From: Alphaproteobacteria bacterium
GTDB taxonomy: Bacteria; Pseudomonadota; Alphaproteobacteria; CAAHEQ01; UBA3637
Length of the DNA: 64,000 nt
Assembly (NCBI GenBank): GCA_017466695.1
Contig: JAFTTR010000022.1
Location: forward strand, 62,001 to 126,000
Direction of reading: 5' to 3'
Below are positions 17,801-24,734 of this stretch, piece by piece; position 1 is the first letter of the stretch, and each line of letters opens with the position of its first letter. The position numbers were made by a program, and so were the translations under genes. The notes beneath the pieces were generated by a model. The model did not search any database. It was not told where the DNA came from and saw only the letters and a program-made list of their open reading frames with translations.

Positions 17801-18563
17801 GGAGGATTTTAAAAAGCTTGCAACGGCATTTTTAAATTTCACAGCAGAAGGAGTGGAAGGAATTAATGAGGTTTGTGCTGAAAATGATACGGCTATTTCT
17901 ATGATATTTTTGTTAGATAATATGAAACGCTTGAAAAAAGAAGTGGGTGTTATGAATTTTGAAGGCGCTGTTAAAGATTTTGTTGATAAAGAAGGGTGGA
18001 AAATTGAATTTTTCACAACAATTGATTGTTACAAAGCTCAAAACCGTGAGAGCGAAATTAAAAACCTTTTACCTCGAATGGAGTTGTTTGAAATCAATGC
18101 AATTATTGATACGAATATGTATGCAAATGATGTTCAAATGCAAAATGAATTAAAAAAACAACAATTTTGCAAAACAGTTGAGGAGTTTTGTTTGTCCGTT
18201 TTTAAAGATAAGGATTTGGAAAGAAAAACAGCTACTTTGTATACTTCCTTAGCTGATACACCACTTTTGGATGAGATTTTGCGTGAAACAGATGCAGATA
18301 ATGATACACATATGTTTATTGTGGGTGTGAGAGAATTTTTTAGAGATTGTATCTATTCTGAATTACCCCAACAAGCTTTGGATAATAAAAAAATTAAAGG
18401 AATTATGAGTGTTTCTGGTTGTAATTTTGATCAGAAGCTGAAAGCATTTATAGGGGCTAGAGATTTTAGAGAGGGTGTTTTAAGTTTTATTTTGGATTTA
18501 AGGGAACATAATTTGGCCCCTACGGTTGTTAAAAAAATGCGTGAAAATATACAGCATGATTAG
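14892..18563 (+). CDS. Uncharacterised 1223-residue helical protein
   Basis: No family recognised. There is no signal peptide or membrane helix. Residues 1-180 look like a distinct alpha/beta domain. It contains FGKQGRIDACII (103-114) and FILDVRP (122-128). The G-R-I-D ... (hydrophobic)-L-D-x-R layout is reminiscent of a PD-(D/E)xK nuclease core with Arg in place of the usual Lys; this is inference only. From residue 185 on the protein is a long, highly charged, mainly helical array, with a Lys/Arg/Gln-rich linker near 590-625 (EEKRKEARSKKKTSSQQQS). Many helices have an F-x-x-(hydrophobic)-x-x-L/F pattern, as in repeat scaffolds. Size, charge and isolation fit a structural protein or a secreted effector. 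Codon use looks like its neighbours. Confidence 0.75.
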   Translation: MKNLKNEGGFHFFFIDDPVPVCFEQKAGTTFRSLLLGENAKGQKTYEGILSVFQNKPQELDAFISRFNELQNINSRSDFFQQKFIGNPEHHANLNNQVEWVFGKQGRIDACIIQQDGVRCVFILDVRPVSNHEKIADNPLHIQNRNLSDIITNAFNCTNYYKIKGAPFREGLLAYQNEHMETLNTFDARFSILLNTLEQLIFSNKDIYSKIAVFRNKLNEEKKGQGDFDANEFEVYIQRQLEGQDITEYQRELLTQLCQYDASSENHLTQENAILKSFSNISNVRGLAVSLFSNLETMFERENLKEKNVLDSFRIFNKIPTSYLYVLLDVYDDKSFDEESKVIQQRISYFLSQLNRLKASDGADLFDEFKTICKDAFEKTTGQEGALPLLEATPPQDVFKRDNLFQDFLNIHVDKITTDSNVDKFSKALMKLIVEPSYEQMVLLVNNEANEQTLEDEKTLGCQWIATGDIDETIGKTFQRILREHPDLKEKICEKRPFLTPYVEQLGKGKLVNFDEIHTICMLYNLYCSDGIEDEFNGATEHLSKLNDDEKAFLEEYVVSVFSKTENHHSLLRFIRGAKSLLQNEVMYQKKLEEKRKEARSKKKTSSQQQSDKDIQRQNFIKAFEYFYFNVDDEEKLIVLKNSLLSLDKNILARLKKLPGNTPIGIFIRDYLSAKDEKQEEDVFDSSIHRVVLKAREEKKDRLASVIDDFFDDFKNEYSLNKLYQILISLSEEDISFMLQSWEEDSQKFERQIAFLGAYREHVNDDFEVFLEKKLPSFSKIEAEEIKKRVLNFRNGFNSLFSDGDDVNVERLTLACLQLNDRDLKFLLDEEVLDLGPQEKNLLQGVRDIRTGKSKNIPEETKKLVLETKRKVVFQYSFNKLVKDFYDEERYEKFLAACVNMEKTDFDVFIEMNSDMKMVSKFFEKLKKLKNKKISEPAQKEGMKEALNHLRKKISFVRVANNFLMEPPQEEDFKKLATAFLNFTAEGVEGINEVCAENDTAISMIFLLDNMKRLKKEVGVMNFEGAVKDFVDKEGWKIEFFTTIDCYKAQNRESEIKNLLPRMELFEINAIIDTNMYANDVQMQNELKKQQFCKTVEEFCLSVFKDKDLERKTATLYTSLADTPLLDEILRETDADNDTHMFIVGVREFFRDCIYSELPQQALDNKKIKGIMSVSGCNFDQKLKAFIGARDFREGVLSFILDLREHNLAPTVVKKMRENIQHD

Positions 18564-18699
18564 TCTTTAATTTTAAATGAGATCCACCACCCCCAAAGGA
18601 TCCTCCTTTCCCTTTAAGTCGAATGCCACTTTTGGTGGGGGGTATGATAGTATTGTCAAAATGAAACGCACTCTTTTTGGCTTTTGATTTTTCAAACAT
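18529..18699 (-). CDS. Possible small ORF, 56 residues
   Basis: An open frame on the minus strand starting MFEKSKAKKSAFHF, with an unusually Gly/Lys-rich stretch (RLKGKGGSFGGGGSH) that is far more GC-rich than the surroundings. No good ribosome site precedes it and it overlaps the tail of the 1223-residue gene by 35 bases. Listed only because the local base composition is odd; it may be a non-coding GC-rich patch. Confidence 0.15.
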   Translation of the reverse strand: MFEKSKAKKSAFHFDNTIIPPTKSGIRLKGKGGSFGGGGSHLKLKTNHAVYFHAFF

Positions 18700-18804
18700 A
18701 AAGGACAAAAAAGAAAAATAAATTTTATAAATATTGTTTTTGTATTTATTTTATATTATGATGCCAAGGAACAAATAGATTTAGTAAAAATAGGGTAAAG
18801 ACAC

Positions 18805-19326
18805 ATGTTACAGTTTGAAAATTTATTACTTAGAAAAGCAAAAGTTGAAGATGCGTTGCAACTTGTTTCCTGGTGGAATGATGGGGAAGTTATGTCTCAC
18901 GCTGGCTTTCCAAATGGTGTTGGGGTACAGGTTGATGAAGTCGTTGCCCTTATTAAAAAGAATTCAGAGAATCGCTGTCAGTATATTTTGGATATAGATG
19001 GTGTTCCTGTTGGGGAAATGCATTATCGCAAAAAAGAAGATATTTGTGCTGAAATTGGTATTAAAATTTGTGATAAAAAACTCCACAACAAAGGAATGGG
19101 CAAAAAAGCGTTAAGTTTGTTAATCAATCATTTGTTTGATACCCATAAGTGTCAAATGCTTTTAGTCAATGTATCAAAGAAAAACAAGATGGCCCAGCAT
19201 GTTTATGAACAATTAGGTTTTAAAGAAAAGAATGCTTTAAAAAAGATATCAGATAAGTATTTGGATAAAAATTCATCTATTAAATACGAACTTTTACCCA
19301 CTGATTTTGTGGATTATTTAAAGTAG
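18805..19326 (+). CDS. GNAT family N-acetyltransferase
   Basis: A 173-residue GNAT acetyltransferase of the RimJ/RimL-like branch. It starts LQFENLLLRKAKVEDALQLVSWWNDGEVM, a typical beginning for this branch. The acetyl-CoA-binding loop LHNKGMGKKALSLLINHLF is near residue 95, followed by the NVSKKNKMAQHVYEQLGFKEK section. The acceptor could be a protein N-terminus, a small molecule or an antibiotic; it cannot be told from sequence. The gene stands alone and converges on the glycosyltransferase with a 19-base gap. Confidence 0.92.
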   Translation: MLQFENLLLRKAKVEDALQLVSWWNDGEVMSHAGFPNGVGVQVDEVVALIKKNSENRCQYILDIDGVPVGEMHYRKKEDICAEIGIKICDKKLHNKGMGKKALSLLINHLFDTHKCQMLLVNVSKKNKMAQHVYEQLGFKEKNALKKISDKYLDKNSSIKYELLPTDFVDYLK

Positions 19327-19345
19327 ATTTTTTTATAAAAAAGGA

Positions 19346-20644
19346 TTATTTCTTTTGGAAATTATAAGTGTTTTCACCTTCTTTTTTAAAACTTTCTTCT
19401 CCCCATTTTTCAAAATGGATTTTTAATGTACCATTATCAAAAGAGATAAGTTGTGCTTCTCTACTATCTGAGATGAAATGAACTTTTTTATCTGTGATAA
19501 TTGCGTAATCAATCCAATCTGGATGTTTGAGATTAAGGATGTTTTTTTGATGTGCAATATGATAGATGCCATTTTCTTCTTTAAGCTCAAGATGTGTTTC
19601 TCCATGGGTTAAAACAAGCATATTTTTGGTTTCATTTTCTAATTTAAATGGGATATTACTAATTAAGTAATTATTATTTTTATCGGCACCAACAATTATA
19701 TTGTATCCATACAAATTGAAAATTTTGTAATGGGACAAACAAGATTTTTCTTTTTGAAGTTTTTCAATACTTTTATTTGTATAGTAGGGCTTGGGATTGT
19801 TTTTAAGTTGTTGCAGTATAAAACAAATTTCATTATTTTTTAACCAATTGTTGATTTTGTATGGTTTGATAACATCTTTCAACGTGTTATTTACAAATTT
19901 AACATAAGAATGGAATTGTTGATTATAGTAATTTGATTTTTTAGGTGCATTGATTGGGCTTACAACAAGAGGGGGCGTGAGTCTGACAATCTTTCCCCCA
20001 TTTTTGACAATATTAAACCAAAAAGGTGTATCTTCAGCAGAGGGATATTCTTTTCCATAACGGATGTTGTGCTTTTTAATAAAATCACTTCTAATCATAG
20101 CTGAAGGATGCAATATTGGAACATTGTAATGAGCTACAATGGACAACTCGTCAGCATCAGCATCAACGGTTACCTTTTCGACAGGGACAAAAAAATCTTC
20201 GTAAATTGCCCCTTGTGCTGTTCCTGTGACAACAACATCTTTGTTTTTTTCCATATAGGCAACTTGATGCTGAAAACGTGTGGGAACAGATTTGTCATCA
20301 TCATCCATTCTGGCAATATATTTGCCTTTTGCAATATCTAATCCTTTATTTAAACTGTCAATTAAGCCTATGTTTTGGCTATTTGTTATTACTTTGATTC
20401 TTTTGTCTTTTTTCGCATATTCTGAGAGGACATAGGCTGTTTTGTCAGCAGATCCATCGTTGATAATAATAAATTCAAAATCTTTAAATGTTTGGTTTAA
20501 AATAGTATCAATAGCCGTAGGGAGCAATTTTGCACGATTGTATGTGCTCATTATGACAGAAACAGTTGGTTTTTTTGTTATATGATAGATTGCAAAAAAA
20601 CAAATTCCAATTAAAATACAAGAAATAAAGCCTATTTTTTTCAT
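19346..20644 (-). CDS. Membrane-anchored family 2 glycosyltransferase
   Basis: A 432-residue protein. Residues 5-22 form one membrane anchor (IGFISCILIGICFFAIYH). The GT2 catalytic domain follows: VSVIMSTYNRAKLLPTAIDTIL, IIINDGSADKT, then the DxD-type motif RMDDDD near residue 117 for binding a nucleotide-sugar metal. The domain ends near residue 250. The last 170 residues are unassigned and beta-rich. It would transfer a sugar to a surface glycan. The AlgJ/AlgI-like acetylation pair lies close by on the other strand, so a role in the same polysaccharide is plausible. Confidence 0.9.
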   Translation of the reverse strand: MKKIGFISCILIGICFFAIYHITKKPTVSVIMSTYNRAKLLPTAIDTILNQTFKDFEFIIINDGSADKTAYVLSEYAKKDKRIKVITNSQNIGLIDSLNKGLDIAKGKYIARMDDDDKSVPTRFQHQVAYMEKNKDVVVTGTAQGAIYEDFFVPVEKVTVDADADELSIVAHYNVPILHPSAMIRSDFIKKHNIRYGKEYPSAEDTPFWFNIVKNGGKIVRLTPPLVVSPINAPKKSNYYNQQFHSYVKFVNNTLKDVIKPYKINNWLKNNEICFILQQLKNNPKPYYTNKSIEKLQKEKSCLSHYKIFNLYGYNIIVGADKNNNYLISNIPFKLENETKNMLVLTHGETHLELKEENGIYHIAHQKNILNLKHPDWIDYAIITDKKVHFISDSREAQLISFDNGTLKIHFEKWGEESFKKEGENTYNFQKK

Positions 20645-21190
20645 TTTTATGTCTCTTTTTTATTATAAATGTATATCTTTTTTCAAGTTAGCATTTTTAT
20701 TCTTGTTTTACTAGTAAAAAAGTGGGTTTCAAAAAGTTTTATTTTGAAAAGTTGCATATATATAAATCAATAGGTGAATTTTTATTTTTTGAAGAAATTA
20801 TAAAAAATAGACATTTAAAATAATAAAAATTTATCTTAATTTTTAAATAATTATTAAAAATATTATCTGTGTAAATTTAACGGTCCTTTTTTTTACACGA
20901 TTTTATCGAATTTTGATTTTAGAATGAATTTGGAATAATTTAATGATTATTTTGATGTTTTTTAAAAAGTAGTTGTAATAAAATAGTATGTGTGTTATTG
21001 GTAAAAAAAAGGACCGTTTTTTTGGGGGATAAATGAGATGTTTGAGAACAACACTTAAAGAATTGAAAGGATATTAAGTACCTACTTTAAAAAAATAAGA
21101 GATAGGTGTGTTATTTTGTCTTCATCAGCGATTGCTGAAAAGGTTGTTTAAGATATTTTAAATAAAATTAATTTATTGCTGGTTCTCAAT
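20645..21190. other. Non-coding AT-rich gap between divergent genes
   Basis: About 545 bases without a gene. It contains the long inverted repeat at 20879-21018 described separately. The rest is very AT-rich and should hold promoters for the glycosyltransferase (minus) and the AlgJ-like gene (plus), but none stands out clearly. Confidence 0.6.
20879..21018. repeat. MITE-like element or long hairpin with 18-base perfect inverted ends
   Basis: The left end AACGGTCCTTTTTTTTAC (20879-20896) is exactly inverted at the right end (21001-21018). The ends enclose 104 AT-rich bases without a gene. A 140-base element with perfect terminal repeats and no transposase fits a miniature inverted-repeat element. 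No clear target duplication can be seen, because both flanks are T/A runs. The alternative is a regulatory or terminator hairpin. Confidence 0.5.
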
Positions 21191-22342
21191 ATGAAAAAAA
21201 TTTATCGGTTAATTTTTATAGGTCTATTTTTGGAATTTATAGTCTTTTTTTCTGTTTTTTTAGATGTAAAAAAGGAAATAAGTTTATTTGAAAATAGAAG
21301 TCTTTTTGAAAAAACAAATATAAAAAATACAACGGATATTGAAAAATATATTTCTGATCATATTCCTTTTCGTGAAGACATGTTAAAGATATATTTTTCT
21401 ACAAATCTTAAAATGCCTGTAGGGATTCAAAAAATTTTAGTAGGACAAGATAATTGGTTGTTTATGGGTACAAATCCAACTGCGTATAATTTACCCGTTA
21501 TTCCCTCGTATCAAAATAAAGAGATTTTTGCTCAAAAGGAAATTAATCAGGCTGTACATAATATAAAGCGCATCAAAAAATGGTGTGATGAGCATAATGT
21601 TCGGCTTTATCTAATATTTCCACCGGATAAAACGAGAGTATATGCTCAATTTATGCCAGACTATATTGTAAGACAAAATAATTTGTCGCCAGTGGAGCGT
21701 TTTGTGAGCTTTTTACCTAATGATATAACGGTTATACCTATTGAGAGAAAACTCATTGATTTAGCTCAAAAAAATTATGCACAAGGAATAACAAAACTCC
21801 TATATTACAAAGAAGAATCGCATTGGTCTGAAGAGGGGGCTTTTTTGGCATATCAAGAGTTAATGCGTGGGATAAAAAAAGATTTCTCCGAAGTTAAAAT
21901 TTTAACACGTGATGATTTTTTGATTGAGCCTAAATCACCATATAATCCTTATGATATTGGATATGGTCCAAAATTTACGCATGGCAATCTTATTTTGCCT
22001 AATTTTGATATGCCAGAAAATTTGTATAACCATTTTGAGTATAAAAATATTAAAGATATAAAAGTTGTTTGGGATAAAAATTTTAAGCATTCAACTAATT
22101 CGAATACAGATACAACCCCATTGAATGTATATGTTATTGGAGATAGTTTTGCCTGTTATTTGCATGCTTTTTTAAGTGCAACGTTTCATAGAGTGAGAGC
22201 GTATCGTTTTAATATGCCTGGAGATAGGAATGCTGGAATCTGGTTTAATGAGAGAAAAAAAGAATTCGAGGAAGAAAAACCAGATATTCTGATCCTTTCT
22301 ATCTCTGATTTAAAGCTTAAAGATTTGCTGAGGATTGATTAA
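21191..22342 (+). CDS. AlgJ/AlgX-like SGNH-domain protein for polysaccharide O-acetylation
   Basis: A 383-residue protein with one N-terminal membrane anchor (LIFIGLFLEFIVFFSVFL) and a periplasmic SGNH-hydrolase-like domain. Landmarks of the AlgX/AlgJ/DltD-type group: FENRSLFEK early, WLFMGTNP, the ESHWSEEGAFLAYQEL motif (usually D-x-H-W-T) and YVIGDSFACYL with the nucleophile Ser. It would move acetyl groups in the periplasm onto an exported glycan, together with the membrane acyltransferase encoded next. ATG 21191 is used, because the longer frame begins with TTG. Its stop overlaps the AlgI-like start by one base. Confidence 0.85.
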   Translation: MKKIYRLIFIGLFLEFIVFFSVFLDVKKEISLFENRSLFEKTNIKNTTDIEKYISDHIPFREDMLKIYFSTNLKMPVGIQKILVGQDNWLFMGTNPTAYNLPVIPSYQNKEIFAQKEINQAVHNIKRIKKWCDEHNVRLYLIFPPDKTRVYAQFMPDYIVRQNNLSPVERFVSFLPNDITVIPIERKLIDLAQKNYAQGITKLLYYKEESHWSEEGAFLAYQELMRGIKKDFSEVKILTRDDFLIEPKSPYNPYDIGYGPKFTHGNLILPNFDMPENLYNHFEYKNIKDIKVVWDKNFKHSTNSNTDTTPLNVYVIGDSFACYLHAFLSATFHRVRAYRFNMPGDRNAGIWFNERKKEFEEEKPDILILSISDLKLKDLLRID

Positions 22343-23772
22343 TGGTTTTTTCATCTTTTGTTTTTTTGTGTTATTTTTTGCCATTTGTTTTTATAGCTTA
22401 TTTTTGTTGTAGAGATTTAACAAGAAAAAACATATTTTTGTTACTTTCTAGCTTGTTCTTTTATGGATGGGCTGGGCCAAAGTATCTTTTTATTATGCTT
22501 TTTGTAATCTTTTTTGCGTATACTGGAGCTTTAAGTGTTTCAATCTGTAATAAGAAGATATATAAAAATATTTTATTGTGTTTGTTTTTAATATTCATTT
22601 TTAGTTTTCTGTTTTATTTCAAATATTTTAATTTTTGTATGAATATTTTTAATGATGTTTATCATAAAAATTTGCAGCTAACACAAGTTGTTTTACCTGT
22701 TGGAATTTCATTTTATACCTTTCAAGCTGTATCGTATTTGGTTGATGTATATCGAGGAATGAGGCCTCAAAAAAATCCATTAAATTTGGCACTTTATATT
22801 TCGCTATTTCCACAATTGGTCGCTGGCCCAATTGTTAAATATCAAACGATTGCAACAGCTTTGACCCAACGTAAACATTCTATCCAAGATGTTTATGAAG
22901 GAATTACAAGGTTTATTGTTGGATTGAGTAAAAAAATACTGATTGCAGATACGCTAGCAATGAGTGTAGATAAAATTTTTGAAACACCTATAGGTGAGCT
23001 TTCTTTATCAATTGTATGGCTTGGTATTGTTTTTTATGCATTCCAAATTTACTTTGATTTTAGTGGGTATTCAGATATGGCTATAGGGTTAGGACGAGTT
23101 TTTGGTTTTAGATTTTTAGAAAACTTTAATTTCCCTTATATTTCAAAATCTGTTACAGAGTTTTGGCGTCGTTGGCACATTTCTCTTTCTTCTTGGTTTA
23201 AAGAATATGTTTATATTCCGTTAGGTGGTAGTCGAAGTGGGTTAAGAAAAACGCTTCGTAATTTATTAATTGTTTTTTTCTTAACAGGATTGTGGCATGG
23301 AGCTGAATATACTTTTGTTATATGGGGATTGTGGCACGCGTTTTTTATTATGATGGAAAAGATAATTTTTTGGTTAAAAAAGGTGTTTTCTATTGAAATC
23401 AATTTAGGATTTTTAAATGTGTTATTGAAAACTTTTTCATGGTTATATACATTTTTTGTCGTTGTTATTGGGTGGGTGTTTTTTAGATCTAATAATGTTA
23501 CGGAGGCGTTTTTATATTTACGTGCCCTGTTTAATAAAGTTTCTTTTACACCTGATTTTTATGCTGGTTACTATGTCCCAGAAGGGTCTTGGTTTGTGTT
23601 TGCCTTAGCTGTTGGATTGTCGCTTGGATTTGGGAAAAAACTTTTTGATTTAATGGAAAAAACACCAATAACACGTGTTATAAAAGATATTCTTTTGTTT
23701 ATATATTTATTCTTTTGTATTGTGTTTTTAACAGCAACAAGTTTTAGTCCATTTATTTATTTTAATTTTTAA
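22342..23772 (+). CDS. AlgI-like MBOAT O-acyltransferase
   Basis: A 476-residue multi-pass membrane protein of the MBOAT family, AlgI type. Visible signatures are VVLPVGISFYTFQAVSYLVDVYRG, the FWRRWHISLSSWFKEYVYIP core followed by LGGSR, and GLWHGAEYTF containing the catalytic His. About ten to twelve hydrophobic helices are present. It passes acetyl groups across the inner membrane to the AlgJ-like partner encoded just upstream. Which polysaccharide is modified is not shown; no alginate synthesis genes are visible. A terminator hairpin follows. Confidence 0.93.
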   Translation: MVFSSFVFLCYFLPFVFIAYFCCRDLTRKNIFLLLSSLFFYGWAGPKYLFIMLFVIFFAYTGALSVSICNKKIYKNILLCLFLIFIFSFLFYFKYFNFCMNIFNDVYHKNLQLTQVVLPVGISFYTFQAVSYLVDVYRGMRPQKNPLNLALYISLFPQLVAGPIVKYQTIATALTQRKHSIQDVYEGITRFIVGLSKKILIADTLAMSVDKIFETPIGELSLSIVWLGIVFYAFQIYFDFSGYSDMAIGLGRVFGFRFLENFNFPYISKSVTEFWRRWHISLSSWFKEYVYIPLGGSRSGLRKTLRNLLIVFFLTGLWHGAEYTFVIWGLWHAFFIMMEKIIFWLKKVFSIEINLGFLNVLLKTFSWLYTFFVVVIGWVFFRSNNVTEAFLYLRALFNKVSFTPDFYAGYYVPEGSWFVFALAVGLSLGFGKKLFDLMEKTPITRVIKDILLFIYLFFCIVFLTATSFSPFIYFNF

Positions 23773-23794
23773 AAAAGAAGCAATTTTAATATAG

Positions 23795-23817
23795 TTAATG
23801 CGTGCATTAATTTTTTT
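23795..23817 (+). terminator. Terminator after the AlgI-like gene
   Basis: Stem TTAATG / CATTAA with loop CGTG and seven T, 22 bases past the stop codon. Confidence 0.7.
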
Positions 23818-23900
23818 GCATGCCGGCATACAGAATTTTACAAGTACTTGCAAATAAAAGAAAATGTTATCATTGGAGATTACTTTCGTAACTTACTTGA

Positions 23901-24033
23901 GTTGGCTGGGTTGTAAATTGCAGGGCAATTTATCCCTCATAAATTCGGGACCGGCTAAAGCCATCGTTCGCTTTTGGCTCACCGAACCAACTCATTTTTA
24001 TTCGTTTACTCAAATCCTCTCAACTTAGCCAAC
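23901..24033 (-). repeat. tRNA-linked structured element beside tRNA-Gln
   Basis: On the minus strand it lies just downstream of the tRNA-Gln terminator. Its ends are inverted (GTTGGCT at 23901-23907, AGCCAAC at 24027-24033), and the far end TTGGCTGGGTTG matches the tRNA-Gln 3' end (TTGGCTGGGCTG at 24064-24075) at 11 of 12 bases. It shares the core words TTCGGTGAGC and GCGAACGA with the elements at 24.3 and 26 kb. No coding role is apparent; function unknown. Confidence 0.5.
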
Positions 24034-24062
24034 AAAAAAACCTCCACAAGGGAGGTTCTTTC
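24034..24062 (-). terminator. Terminator of tRNA-Gln
   Basis: On the minus strand, stem AACCTCC / GGAGGTT with loop CTTGT, then seven T, directly after the tRNA 3' end. Confidence 0.88.
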
Positions 24063-24064
24063 AT

Positions 24065-24139
24065 TGGCTGGGCTGGCTGGATTCGAACCAACGAATGACG
24101 GTATCAAAAACCGTTGCCTTACCACTTGGCGACAGCCCA
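24065..24139 (-). tRNA. tRNA-Gln (anticodon TTG)
   Basis: 75 bases with encoded CCA. Acceptor stem TGGGCTG / CAGCCCA, anticodon stem ACGGT / ACCGT around TTTTGAT (anticodon TTG), T-loop GTTCGAATC. The U1 start is usual for tRNA-Gln. Confidence 0.97.
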
Positions 24140-24320
24140 ATTTTCAATTGGTAATATTGCTTATATATTATTTTGATATAAAATGCAAGGCTTTTTTGCA
24201 AAAATTATAAAAAAATATCACAAATAGTGATATTTTATCTTTTTTTGTGTATGAAAAGTTCAATACTACGTCGTTCTGGAAGGCGTTTTTTCAAAAGAAG
24301 TTTTAAAGTTCATACTTTGG

Positions 24321-24464
24321 CGTACTTGGCGAGATAGCTCGGAATTAAAATTCCTCGTCCTAACGGACCACCTTTGGTGTCGTTCGCAATGCTCATCGAA
24401 CTTCACTTCGTGAGTTCTTACCTCGCTGCATACAAAAAAACCACCGGCTAGGCCGCTGAGTTCC
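24321..24464 (-). repeat. Structured repeat, copy A (core plus hairpin)
   Basis: The 113-base core (24321-24433) matches copy B (25958-26070) with five substitutions, about 96% identity. On the minus strand the core ends in CTCGCCAAGTACGCCA, close to the 3' end of tRNA-Arg, though no tRNA-Arg is attached here. It is bounded by a hairpin (24434-24464, ACCACCGGC / GCCGCTGAGT-like) with flanking A and T runs. Internal stems include GTCC/GGAC and GGAATT/AATTCC. Confidence 0.7.
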
Positions 24465-24734
24465 TTTTTTTCACTCATCACACATATTGGAGCTAAACGC
24501 TCCTTTGCGAAGTGGTTTGTGTATGGCTCGGGCAATGTATGTGAAAAAATGTTTTATGGTGACACCTATGGATCATTTAAAAAAAGGTGTGTACCCTTTT
24601 AAAAAAACTTAAGTAACGAAAGAAATCATTAAAAAAAGAATTAATATTCAATAGGTTATCATATAAAATTGCGAGAAATGAAAGAATATGCTATAATAAC
24701 AACTATGAGTTAACTGTTATTTGTGGAGGGGATT
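24465..24734. other. Non-coding stretch ahead of the ankyrin gene
   Basis: No gene is supported. It holds a hairpin (GGAGC / GCTCC near 24489-24503, inside an ACACA/TGTGT outer pair) that may belong to repeat A, and a weak hairpin near 24583-24602 with a T run on the minus strand. The promoter of the ankyrin gene should lie in 24640-24720. Confidence 0.4.

Noticed and set aside
23974-24210. Plus-strand open frame across the tRNA-Gln gene, giving a LAGFEPTNDG-like peptide
   Set aside because: This is the well-known false peptide from reading a tRNA on the wrong strand.
24266-24535. Minus-strand open frame of 89 residues, with a sister of 102 residues at 25774-26082 sharing a long stretch of peptide
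   Set aside because: The likeness comes from the shared structured repeat. The frames run through hairpins and tRNA-like ends, lack ribosome sites and end differently, so I treat them as non-coding repeats.
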